NCBI GenBank assembly: GCA_049323435.1
Contig: JBMOMX010000012.1
Location: 310,001 to 374,000 of the forward strand
DNA from: UBA11222 sp049323435
Lineage (GTDB): Bacteria; Pseudomonadota; Alphaproteobacteria; UBA11222
Direction: 5' to 3'
Length of the DNA: 64,000 nucleotides
Position 1 is the first letter of the stretch. Each line of letters starts with the position of its first letter. The position numbers and the translations under genes are program-made. A model generated the notes under the pieces. It was not told the origin of the DNA, made no database searches, and saw only the letters and a list, made by a program, of their open reading frames with translations. Positions 51,221 to 59,368 of this stretch are shown one piece after another.

Positions 51221-52582
51221 ATGAGTATTTATGGTGCACTATTCAGCGGCGTATCCGGCCTAACGGCCAATGCCAGCGCGCTGGGGATTATCTCCGACAA
51301 TATCGCCAATTTGAACACAACCGGCTACAAGGACACCAAAGCACGGTTCTCCACACTTGTGACCTCTCCAGCCGGTGACCATTCCTATGCGCCGGGCGGC
51401 GTACAAATCAACCCCAATCAGAATATTGACAAACAGGGGCTGTTGCAGGCGTCGAGCTCGCCTACCGACCTGGCGATTACCGGCAAGGGGTTTTTCGTCA
51501 CCTCTTCCTCGACGGTGGCGGGACTGGGCGAAACGCGCTTTACCCGCGCCGGAGCCTTCCGCACCAATGACCAGGGCTTTCTGCAAAATGCCGCCGGTAA
51601 TTATCTGTTTGGATGGCCCATAGACAATCTTGGGCGATTGCCAACCAATTTGAGCGATCTTTCTGCCCTTAGACCCATCGATATCAGCAGCCTGACCGGC
51701 ACCGCCGATCCCACGACGCAAATGCAGTTGCAGGCCAATCTAAGCGCCACAACACCGGTATATGCCGGTCCCCCCGCCTATGCTGTGGGCGCCATGACCG
51801 CCGCCGCGCAAACGCCGCCAGGGGCAGGCGCAGTCACGCCTCATTTCGTACGCAGCATTCAGTTTTATGACAGCCAGGGCGGCAGCCGCACCATGAATTT
51901 TGCCTTCCTGAAAACGGCAGCCAATACCTGGGCGGCGGAAGCCTATGTGACCCCGGCAGCCGATGTGATCGCACCAGCCGTTGTGGGCCGTGTGGCGGCT
52001 GGCGATCTGGTGTTCCAAACCGATGGCACACTCGCCTCCACAACCACTTTCCCAAGTCCAATTGCCGCCCCCACGCCCATTACGATCAACTGGAATACGC
52101 CGACTACAGGCCTAGGCACCTCCACGATCAATCTGGACATTGGCACCGTGGGCCGCCCCGATGGCATAACCCAGTTCGCCACCAATTCGGTGCTGGCCGC
52201 CGCCTCGATTAACGGTGCGGTGTTTGGTAATCTGCTGGGTCTGGAAGTCAATAATGAAGGCTTTGTCACGGCAACCTTCGAAAATGGCATCCGGCAGAGA
52301 ATTTATAAAATACCGCTGGCGGTATTTCCCAATCCAAACGGATTGGCGGCGCGAAGCGGTAATTCTTATGGGCAATCCGACACATCGGGCACTTTCACCT
52401 TGCTGGAAGCCACACAGGGCACCGCGGGACGCATAGACCCGAATGTGCTGGAAGCATCAACCGTCGAACTGGCGGAAGAATTTACAAACCTGATCACTGC
52501 CCAGCGGGCCTATTCGGCCAATTCGAAAATCATCACCACGGCCGATGAAATGCTCGATGAGCTGATCCGCATCAAACGCTAA
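51221..52582 (+). CDS. flgE: Flagellar hook protein
   Basis: FlgE (453 residues) is the main hook subunit. The N-terminus is diagnostic: MSIYGALFSGVSGLTANASA, then ISDNIANLNTTGYKDTKARF. The C-terminus ends with the helical VELAEEFTNLITAQRAYSAN and ITTADEMLDELIRIKR. The ATG at 51221 is chosen because of this start and the AGAGGAAG site before it; the frame is open 21 codons further upstream. It is last in the fliK-flgD-flgE operon. Confidence 0.95.
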   Translation: MSIYGALFSGVSGLTANASALGIISDNIANLNTTGYKDTKARFSTLVTSPAGDHSYAPGGVQINPNQNIDKQGLLQASSSPTDLAITGKGFFVTSSSTVAGLGETRFTRAGAFRTNDQGFLQNAAGNYLFGWPIDNLGRLPTNLSDLSALRPIDISSLTGTADPTTQMQLQANLSATTPVYAGPPAYAVGAMTAAAQTPPGAGAVTPHFVRSIQFYDSQGGSRTMNFAFLKTAANTWAAEAYVTPAADVIAPAVVGRVAAGDLVFQTDGTLASTTTFPSPIAAPTPITINWNTPTTGLGTSTINLDIGTVGRPDGITQFATNSVLAAASINGAVFGNLLGLEVNNEGFVTATFENGIRQRIYKIPLAVFPNPNGLAARSGNSYGQSDTSGTFTLLEATQGTAGRIDPNVLEASTVELAEEFTNLITAQRAYSANSKIITTADEMLDELIRIKR

Positions 52583-52591
52583 TTCACCTGA

Positions 52592-52618
52592 CCGGACGGC
52601 TGTTTAACAGCCGTCCGG
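52592..52618 (+). terminator. Strong hairpin after flgE
   Basis: CCGGACGGCTG, loop TTTAA, CAGCCGTCCGG form a perfect 11-base-pair stem starting 10 bases after the flgE stop. The T run is missing, but the stability and position suggest the end of the operon. Confidence 0.6.
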
Positions 52619-52658
52619 CAGCATGCGGGACGCTGCGCACACGCAATCTTATCTTTTG

Positions 52659-52673
52659 TTAAACCATTGTTAA
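52659..52673 (+). promoter_or_regulatory. CtrA-type binding box upstream of sciP
   Basis: TTAAACCATTGTTAA is a perfect TTAA-N7-TTAA match, the site of the cell-cycle regulator CtrA. It lies 146 bases before the sciP ATG and after the flgE hairpin, in a short AT-rich patch. In Caulobacter sciP is itself controlled by CtrA, so the site is plausible here. Confidence 0.6.
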
Positions 52674-52818
52674 TTCACATATTTACGGCATTTTTAACCG
52701 TGCCGCTTAGCCCTTCTTTAATGCACCGCTGTTATTCTGGGGTGAAATAAATGAGGCCACCGAGCAAGGAGCCTGACTGACAGGAAGCCAAACACGGCAA
52801 GAGCGAACGGGTAACCAC

Positions 52819-53106
52819 ATGCTAAACCATAGTCGTAATATTTCTCCATTAAGTGTCGCGGGCCCGCATGGGACGCCGATCTCGCTTGATGATCTTCCGC
52901 CACCCAATACGAAACGCTGGGTTATCCGGCGCAAGGCAGAGGTCGTTGCTGCTGTACGTGGGGGATTACTGAGTCTGAATGAAGCCTGCGAGCGCTATAC
53001 CTTGACGATTGAAGAATTTCTCGCCTGGCAGAGCGCGCTGGAGCGGCACGGATTGGCCGGACTAAGGACTACCCGCATTCAGGATTACCGCGAAAACGCT
53101 GAATAA
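52819..53106 (+). CDS. sciP: CtrA inhibitor SciP (DUF1153)
   Basis: The 95-residue protein carries the DUF1153 core: SLDDLPPPNTKRWVIRRKAE, then VVAAVRGGLLSLNEACERYT, TIEEFLAWQ and RHGLAGLRTTRIQDY. This agrees almost word for word with Caulobacter SciP as I remember it. SciP is a small helix-turn-helix protein that binds CtrA or its promoters and blocks CtrA-activated transcription after division starts. The gene lies between flgE and fliF, with its own CtrA box upstream and an intrinsic terminator downstream. Confidence 0.92.
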   Translation: MLNHSRNISPLSVAGPHGTPISLDDLPPPNTKRWVIRRKAEVVAAVRGGLLSLNEACERYTLTIEEFLAWQSALERHGLAGLRTTRIQDYRENAE

Positions 53107-53133
53107 TCCTGCGTTGTAAATCAACAGAAAGAT

Positions 53134-53165
53134 AAACCGGGGCGGTAACGCACCCGGTTTTTTTT
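53134..53165 (+). terminator. Intrinsic terminator of sciP
   Basis: AAACCGGG and CCCGGTTT form an 8-base-pair stem with an 11-base loop, followed by further T (a run of eight T in all). It begins 28 bases after the sciP stop and separates sciP from the fliF operon. Confidence 0.85.
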
Positions 53166-53286
53166 GGAAAACATGAGGAGGTTTCAGCCGCCATTAACCG
53201 GATCTTCACGTAGCACTGGGTAAATATTGCCGACATGCGGATTGGCATGTTGGTCTTTCTGATTACTCTGTGACGGATAGCTGGAT

Positions 53287-54996
53287 TTGAGTGGATTTAC
53301 TGAATTTTTGCGTAAGCTGGGAGCTGGCCGCCTGATCGCGATGGGCGTAGTCACGGCGGGGCTGATTGCGTTCTTTGCATACATGACCATGCAATTCACA
53401 GCGCAACCGATGTCACTCCTGTACGCCGATCTTGACATGTCCGATTCCAGTGAAATTTTATCCAAGCTGGAAGCCATGAATGTGCCTTATCAGCTTCAGA
53501 ATGATGGCGGCACTATTCTGGTGCCCCAGGACCAGGCGCGCCGGCTGCGCATGTCACTTGCCGAACAGGGCATACCGGCAGGCGGCAGCGTCGGATATGA
53601 AATTTTCGATAAATCGGAACTGCTGGGCCAAACCAGCTTTGCACAGAATGTAAATCAATTGCGGGCCATGGAAGGTGAATTGGCCCGCACCATCCGGTCT
53701 ATATCCAGCATTTCCAACGCGCGCGTGCATCTGGTAATTCCCAAGCGTGAATTATTTGCCTCCGGCAAAAAACCGGAACCCACGGCTTCCATAGTCATAA
53801 AATCGCGTGGTCAGCTATCCAGCGCCCAGGTCAACGCCATTCAGCATCTTGCGGCGTCGGCAGTGCCCGGCCTGACGCCGTCACGGGTGGCGGTGATTGA
53901 TGACAAGGGAAAACTGCTGGCGCGCGGTGTTGAAGATGATATTGACGAAGGCAACATCACCAATATTCAGGACAAGAATGCGGAATATGAAACGCTCATA
54001 ACAGAACGTATTCAACGGCTGATCGGAAGTATCGTCGGCCCTGAAAATGTGCGCGTGCAGGTCACCGCACAGGTCAATCTGGACCGGATTACTGAAAATG
54101 CGGAGATTTTTGACCCTAATGGCCGGGTAATCCGGTCCAGTAACACTGTCGAAGAAGAATCCGAAGATTTTGCCCCGCAATCGGAAAATGTATCGGTTAG
54201 CGAATCCCTGCCGGGTGGAACAACCACCGGCACGCCAACAGACAATAAATTGCGCGACAACCGTACCGAGGAAACATCCAATTTCGAAATATCCAGAACT
54301 ACGCGGGTAAAAACCAAAGAAGCGGGCGCCATTGAAAAAGTATCCGTGGCGGTGCTGGTCAATGGCGTAACGCAAACACAAAAAGACGGGGCGCGGGTCT
54401 ATACCGCGCGCACCCCGGAAGAGTTGCAACAAATAGAATCCCTGGTCCGGACAGCCATCGGATTTGATGAAAAACGCGGAGATCAGGTTCAGGTCGCCAA
54501 TTTACGCTTCACCGAAATCGAACCCATCCTGGAGGAAACTGGTGAAGCGCCCTTTATGGGAATCGAAACCGGCGAATGGATGCGTTTTGCAGAAACAGCC
54601 GTTCTGGGGCTGGTCGCACTGCTGACTGCCTTGTTTGTGTTCCGTCCGTTGATAACGCGGCTGCTGGAAATCGGCCCTTACGCCGGCGGCCAGTACCAGC
54701 CTGCACTTGCAGGCGCAGGCGGGGGAGCCCTTCCACAATTAACCGGCCCAGGAGCCGGCGGACAAAACGGGCAGAACGCACAAGCAGGACAAAACGGCCA
54801 ATCCACCATTGAGCAGACCGATGCGATGCTTCAACTCATCCACAACAAGGAACAGCAGCTGGATTCCATGATCGACATTGCAAAAATTGACGGACAGGTA
54901 AAGGCCTCATCCGTCAAGAAAGTGGGCGAAGTGGTTTCAAAACATCCCGATGAAGCAATATCGATTCTGCGCAGCTGGCTGCATGACAAAGAGTAA
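53287..54996 (+). CDS. fliF: Flagellar MS-ring protein
   Basis: FliF (569 residues) forms the membrane ring on which the rotor is built. Two membrane helices flank a large periplasmic region: about residues 17-37 (LIAMGVVTAGLIAFFAYM) and about 432-455 (ETAVLGLVALLTALFVF). Ring-building motifs YADLD, GGSVGYEIFD and ARVHLVIPKRELFA are present. The cytoplasmic tail (EQTDAMLQLIHNKEQQLDS, SILRSWLHD) binds FliG. The start is TTG at 53287 with no strong ribosome site. A CtrA half-site (TTAACC at 53194) lies upstream. Confidence 0.95.
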   Translation: MSGFTEFLRKLGAGRLIAMGVVTAGLIAFFAYMTMQFTAQPMSLLYADLDMSDSSEILSKLEAMNVPYQLQNDGGTILVPQDQARRLRMSLAEQGIPAGGSVGYEIFDKSELLGQTSFAQNVNQLRAMEGELARTIRSISSISNARVHLVIPKRELFASGKKPEPTASIVIKSRGQLSSAQVNAIQHLAASAVPGLTPSRVAVIDDKGKLLARGVEDDIDEGNITNIQDKNAEYETLITERIQRLIGSIVGPENVRVQVTAQVNLDRITENAEIFDPNGRVIRSSNTVEEESEDFAPQSENVSVSESLPGGTTTGTPTDNKLRDNRTEETSNFEISRTTRVKTKEAGAIEKVSVAVLVNGVTQTQKDGARVYTARTPEELQQIESLVRTAIGFDEKRGDQVQVANLRFTEIEPILEETGEAPFMGIETGEWMRFAETAVLGLVALLTALFVFRPLITRLLEIGPYAGGQYQPALAGAGGGALPQLTGPGAGGQNGQNAQAGQNGQSTIEQTDAMLQLIHNKEQQLDSMIDIAKIDGQVKASSVKKVGEVVSKHPDEAISILRSWLHDKE

Positions 54997-55014
54997 CCAG
55001 GGGAAAGAAATATC

Positions 55015-56028
55015 ATGGTAAGCACATCCATGCGCAATCTTGAGGGGCCGGAAAAGGCAGCAATTATCATGCTTGCTTTGGGCGAAGAATATGCAGCAGA
55101 GCTGTGGCGGATGCTGGATGATGAAGAAATCCGCGAAATATCGCAAATCATGTCGCACCTTGGGCAAATTCATTCTGACATTGTCGAAAAACTGTTTCAT
55201 GAGTTTGTTTCCCGTCTGTCAACGACCGGGTCGGTCGTAGGTTCCTATGAAGGGACAGAACGGTTGTTGCGAAATCTGCTCGATGAAGAGCGTGTCGCCA
55301 CAATCATGGATGAAATTCGCGGCCCCGCCGGCAGAACCATGTGGGATAAGCTGGGCAATGTAAACGAATCCGTGCTGGCCTCGTTTTTAAAGAATGAATA
55401 TCCGCAAACTGTTGCTGTGGTGATGACCAAGGTCAAGCCTGATCATGCGGCACGGGTATTGGCAGCATTGCCTGAGGATTTTGCGCAGGAAGTTATCATG
55501 CGCATGCTGCGGATGGAATCGGTGCAAAAGGAAATTCTCGACAAGGTTGAAAGCACGCTGCGAACTGAATTCATGAATAATCTGGCACGCACCAACCGCC
55601 GTGACGCGCATGAAATGATTGCTGAAATTTTCAACAATTTTGACCGGCAGACCGAAAACCGGTTCCTGACATCGCTGGAAGAACGCAACAGGGAATCGGC
55701 GGAACGCATCCGGGCGCTGATGTTTACATTCGAGGATCTCGGCAAACTCGATCCAGGCAGCGTGCAAACTCTTTTGCGCAATTTCGACAAGGCGAAACTG
55801 GCGCTTGCACTCAAAGGTGCGTCGGATGGCCTGCGCGATCTGTTCTTTTCCAACATGTCCGAACGTGCAGGAAAAATTTTGCGTGAGGACATGGAGGCCA
55901 TGGGCCCCGTGCGCCTGAGTGAAGTAGACGAAGCGCAAATGTCGATGGTGGTTCTGGCCAAGGATCTTGCGGCAAAAGGTGAAATCATGATTGCCGACGG
56001 TAATGGCGATGACGAGCTGGTTTATTGA
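55015..56028 (+). CDS. fliG: Flagellar motor switch protein FliG
   Basis: FliG (337 residues) forms the switch ring that interacts with stator and MS ring. The N-terminal part has GPEKAAIIMLALGEEYAAEL. The middle EHPQ-type motif is NEYPQTVAVVMTKVKPDHAA. The C-terminal torque helix has FTFEDLGKLDPGSVQTLLRN with charged residues. It starts 18 bases after fliF. Confidence 0.95.
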   Translation: MVSTSMRNLEGPEKAAIIMLALGEEYAAELWRMLDDEEIREISQIMSHLGQIHSDIVEKLFHEFVSRLSTTGSVVGSYEGTERLLRNLLDEERVATIMDEIRGPAGRTMWDKLGNVNESVLASFLKNEYPQTVAVVMTKVKPDHAARVLAALPEDFAQEVIMRMLRMESVQKEILDKVESTLRTEFMNNLARTNRRDAHEMIAEIFNNFDRQTENRFLTSLEERNRESAERIRALMFTFEDLGKLDPGSVQTLLRNFDKAKLALALKGASDGLRDLFFSNMSERAGKILREDMEAMGPVRLSEVDEAQMSMVVLAKDLAAKGEIMIADGNGDDELVY

Positions 56029-56034
56029 TCCGTC

Positions 56035-56715
56035 ATGACACAAAGCAGCAAATTCAGTTTTAGAAATCTGAACTCCGCCGAAAATGGCGGGGTCAGCATG
56101 GTTGCCGCCGTTCCAAAAAAGCGAAGCTATACCGATGCGCAGATATCTGAAATTCAGCATCACGCCTTTCTGGAAGGACAGGCAAGCGGCCGGGAACTTG
56201 CCATTTCAAGCATTGAAATGAACATCGAAAATCAGCTTGAACAGATAATCGCAAATCTTTCGGATCTGTTTCTGAATACACAGGATCAAATTGAAAAATT
56301 ACAGGGCCAGGCAGCCGAATTAGCGCTGACTATTGCTAAAAAATTTGTTCCTGCGTTGATAGAGGAAAACCCAACCGCGGAAATTGAAAGGCTTTTCGCC
56401 TCCTGTGTTGGCAGCTTGACTGCGGAACCTCGGATTGTAATCAGGGTAGAGGAATCGATTGTGGATATTTTAAAGGACAAAATCGATTCCATGGCGCGCA
56501 AGGCAGGTTATCCCGGGCGTATTGTCCTGATTGGTGAAACTTATCCCCACCAGGCGGTGTGCCGGATCGAATGGGTAGATGGCGGCGTGACGCATCGCTC
56601 TCCGGAACAGATGAATCTGATAGAGCAGAAAATTATGGCGTATACGGGAAAAGCGTTTTCTGACGTGAACTCCGCAGAAGCAAACGCCGGCATTCCGGCT
56701 ACGGAGGAATATTAA
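56035..56715 (+). CDS. fliH: FliH-like flagellar export protein (FlbE type)
   Basis: The 226-residue protein has an N-terminal GQ-poor stretch, a helical region (EMNIENQLEQIIANLSDLFL) and a C-terminal half like FliH/YscL. In that half, GQAAELALTIAKKFVPALIE leads into a two-layer domain ending in GGVTHRSPEQMNLIEQ. FliH binds and restrains the export ATPase FliI. FliI itself is not in the window. The gene lies 6 bases after fliG. Confidence 0.82.
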   Translation: MTQSSKFSFRNLNSAENGGVSMVAAVPKKRSYTDAQISEIQHHAFLEGQASGRELAISSIEMNIENQLEQIIANLSDLFLNTQDQIEKLQGQAAELALTIAKKFVPALIEENPTAEIERLFASCVGSLTAEPRIVIRVEESIVDILKDKIDSMARKAGYPGRIVLIGETYPHQAVCRIEWVDGGVTHRSPEQMNLIEQKIMAYTGKAFSDVNSAEANAGIPATEEY

Positions 56716-56751
56716 CATGACGATCAATAATAACCTGACGGGTAGCGCGCA

Positions 56752-57123
56752 ATGAGTGATGAAAAAGGAATTGACTGGCAAAATCTTGAAGATGAAGCGG
56801 AGGCTGGCGCTGATGCTGCTTCATCCGGGAAGAACGGCGAATTAAATCTAAACCACGAAGATGGGCGTCCGCGCTCGGCCAACGAACTGGAAGCAGTGTT
56901 TGATATACCCGTGAATGTGTCAGCCATTCTTGGAAAAGCCTATCTGGAAGTCAGTCAACTGATGAAATTGGGGCCTGGCGCGATCATAGAGCTTGACCGG
57001 AAGGTAGGCGAAGCGATCGACATATTTGTAAACAACCGGCTGGTGGCGCGCGGCGAAGTGGTTGTGATTGAAGAACGTCTCGGCGTCACCATGACTGAAA
57101 TCATTAAAGGCGGCAGTATTTAA
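56752..57123 (+). CDS. fliN: Flagellar motor switch protein FliN
   Basis: FliN (123 residues) builds the lower part of the switch ring. The N-terminal 40 residues are acidic and variable. The rest is the SpoA (surface presentation of antigens) domain: DIPVNVSAILGKAYLEVSQL, LGPGAIIELDRKVGEAIDIF and VARGEVVVIEERLGV. It starts 36 bases after fliH. Confidence 0.95.
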   Translation: MSDEKGIDWQNLEDEAEAGADAASSGKNGELNLNHEDGRPRSANELEAVFDIPVNVSAILGKAYLEVSQLMKLGPGAIIELDRKVGEAIDIFVNNRLVARGEVVVIEERLGVTMTEIIKGGSI

Positions 57124-57141
57124 CGCTGGCGCGAAGGGTTG

Positions 57142-57915
57142 ATGGCTATGGATTTCGCAACAATTTTTGGACTGGGCGGCGGAATAGTTCTGGTCATGCT
57201 GGCGATCTTGCTTGGCGGATCGGCCATGGCGTTTATCGATATTCCTTCGCTGATCATAGTTTTCGGAGGAACCTTTGCGGTTACCATGATCTCCTTTTCC
57301 ATTCCCGAAATTTTAAATACCCAGCGCCTGATCATGCAGACGATTTTTATGCCCAGAGACGATGTCCAGAATATTGCGCGCGAAGTAATTGCCATTTCCG
57401 AACGCGCAAGGCGCCAGGGGGAAAAGGACATCGAACGCATGATGCGCAGTATTAACGATAAGCCCATGCTGGCACGCGGTTTTGCCATGATTCTGGACGG
57501 TATCCCATCAACCGATATTGAACGTATTTTACGTCAGGAAGTGACCGCGATGGTCAACCGCCATACCAGGAGCGCCGGTGTGTTGCGGCGCGCCGCCGAA
57601 GTGGCTCCCGCGATGGGGTTGATTGGAACATTGGTCGGGCTGGTGCAATTGCTTGGCAATTTACAGCAGCCTGAAAGCATTGGACCCGCAATGGCGCTGG
57701 CGCTGCTGACGACCTTATACGGCGCCATTCTAGCCAATATGGTGTTTGTGCCGCTGGCGTCAAAGCTGGAACGCAACTCGATCAATGAAGCGATGGTGTT
57801 GAATGTATACGCTATCGGCGCAACTTCCATCAGCCGGCAGGAAAATCCCAGACGGCTTGAAATGCTTATCAACGCTATTCTGCCGCCAGCAAAACGTGTC
57901 CGCTACTTTGATTGA
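57142..57915 (+). CDS. MotA/TolQ/ExbB family proton-channel protein
   Basis: The 257-residue protein has four hydrophobic helices. N-terminal ones include VLVMLAILLGGSAMAF and SLIIVFGGTFAVTMISF. The family channel block APAMGLIGTLVGLVQLLGNL and ALALLTTLYGAILANMVFVP are in the C-terminal half. This matches the short PomA-like MotA group, stator proteins that drive rotation. No motB follows, so either MotB is elsewhere or this homologue has another role in the export operon. Start at ATG 57142; TTG 57139 and ATG 57148 are alternatives. Confidence 0.88.
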   Translation: MAMDFATIFGLGGGIVLVMLAILLGGSAMAFIDIPSLIIVFGGTFAVTMISFSIPEILNTQRLIMQTIFMPRDDVQNIAREVIAISERARRQGEKDIERMMRSINDKPMLARGFAMILDGIPSTDIERILRQEVTAMVNRHTRSAGVLRRAAEVAPAMGLIGTLVGLVQLLGNLQQPESIGPAMALALLTTLYGAILANMVFVPLASKLERNSINEAMVLNVYAIGATSISRQENPRRLEMLINAILPPAKRVRYFD

Positions 57916-57939
57916 CTGCCGCTTTAAGGAGAATAAAAA

Positions 57940-59325
57940 ATGCGCGTTCTGATTATCGGAAATTTAAATGGAGAGCTTGGGGCGGCTTCAAAAATCGCCA
58001 TTGAAAAAGGCGCCAAGGTTTCCATTGCCGGCTCCATTGAAGATGCGATTGCGTCCTTGCGCGATGGGCGCGGCGCTGATCTGCTGATGGTGGATGTCAG
58101 TCTCGATATAGCAAGGCTGATCAAACAGCTTGATGCGGAACATATTCACGTCCCCGTCGCCGCCTGCGGCATAAATACGGATCCTGATCAGGCTGCCAAG
58201 GCCATCCGCGACGGCGCAAAAGAATATATTCCTTTGCCGCCCGATGCGGTTTTGATTGCCGCCATTCTGGAAGCGGTTTCGGATGAAACCCACAAGGTAA
58301 TTTATTCCGATCCCGCCATGGCGGCGGTGTTACGCATGGCCGACCAGATCGCGCCGAGCGAAGCCAGCATTCTGATAACGGGCGAATCCGGCACCGGCAA
58401 GGAAGTCATGGCCAGGTATGTGCATCGCAAGTCAAAGCGCGCGGACATGCCTTTTATTTCAGTGAACTGCGCCGCAATCCCGGAAAATCTGCTGGAGTCG
58501 GAACTTTTCGGGCATGAAAAAGGGGCATTTACCGGGGCTGTCGCCAGGCGCATTGGCAAGTTCGAGGAAGCTGGCGGCGGCACCATGCTGCTGGATGAAA
58601 TCAGCGAAATGGACATCCGGCTTCAGGCAAAATTGCTGCGCGCGCTTCAGGAACGTGAAATCGACCGTGTCGGCGGCGGCAGGCCTATCAAGGTTGATAT
58701 AAGGGTTATCGCCACCTCAAACATTGATCTGTTCCAGGCAGTGCGTAACGGTAGATTCCGTGAGGATCTGCTGTACCGGTTGAATGTCGTCAATCTGTCT
58801 ATCCCGCCCTTGCGCTCGCGCCAGCAGGATATTTTTGCACTGGCTAAATATTTTGTTGAAAAATACGCCAAGGCCAATGGACTGCCGGTAAAGCCTATTT
58901 CAGCGGCAAGCCGGCAGCTTTTGCAAAGCCACCTCTGGAAGGGAAATGTACGCGAACTGGAAAATACCATGCATCGCGCATTGCTGCTGTCGCAGGAGAA
59001 TGAGATTGAACCGGCTGCCATCGTGTTACCGGACGGGTCGGCGCAACATAATATGATTTTGACAGGTTCTGCTGCCGGTCCGGCCGCACGCGCGGCTTCG
59101 GCAGCGGAAGATACTGTACGCGGCATGGTTGGGCGCACCGTTGCCGATGTCGAGCAGGATCTGATTTTGAATACGCTTAATCACTGTCTTGGCAATCGCA
59201 CGCATGCCGCAAATATTCTTGGCATATCCATCCGGACCCTGCGCAATAAATTGAACGCCTACAGGGATTCAGGCGTTCCAGTCCCGGCGCCGGTTAATGA
59301 TTTCATGGAGCGGGTCAGCATTTGA
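57940..59325 (+). CDS. flbD: Sigma-54-dependent flagellar regulator FlbD
   Basis: The 461-residue protein has a receiver-like N-terminus (about 1-115), a sigma-54 activation AAA+ domain (about 120-360: GESGTGKEVMARYVHRKS, GAFTGA, SIPPLRSRQQD) and a Fis-type DNA-binding helix-turn-helix (TLNHCLGNRTHAANILGISI). The receiver keeps an Asp in MVDVS but lacks the N-terminal acidic pair and the conserved Lys, like Caulobacter FlbD. It is the natural activator of the two sigma-54 promoters near 47.5 and 47.8 kb. Confidence 0.93.
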   Translation: MRVLIIGNLNGELGAASKIAIEKGAKVSIAGSIEDAIASLRDGRGADLLMVDVSLDIARLIKQLDAEHIHVPVAACGINTDPDQAAKAIRDGAKEYIPLPPDAVLIAAILEAVSDETHKVIYSDPAMAAVLRMADQIAPSEASILITGESGTGKEVMARYVHRKSKRADMPFISVNCAAIPENLLESELFGHEKGAFTGAVARRIGKFEEAGGGTMLLDEISEMDIRLQAKLLRALQEREIDRVGGGRPIKVDIRVIATSNIDLFQAVRNGRFREDLLYRLNVVNLSIPPLRSRQQDIFALAKYFVEKYAKANGLPVKPISAASRQLLQSHLWKGNVRELENTMHRALLLSQENEIEPAAIVLPDGSAQHNMILTGSAAGPAARAASAAEDTVRGMVGRTVADVEQDLILNTLNHCLGNRTHAANILGISIRTLRNKLNAYRDSGVPVPAPVNDFMERVSI

Positions 59326-59368
59326 ATTTTGATTCAGGCATCCGGCGCGGCACAAAGAAAGTCATTAT

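Noticed and set aside
53216..53231. Possible sigma-54 promoter upstream of fliF (TGGGTAAATATTGC)
   Set aside because: GG and GC are 9 bases apart instead of 10, and the spacing is strict for sigma-54.
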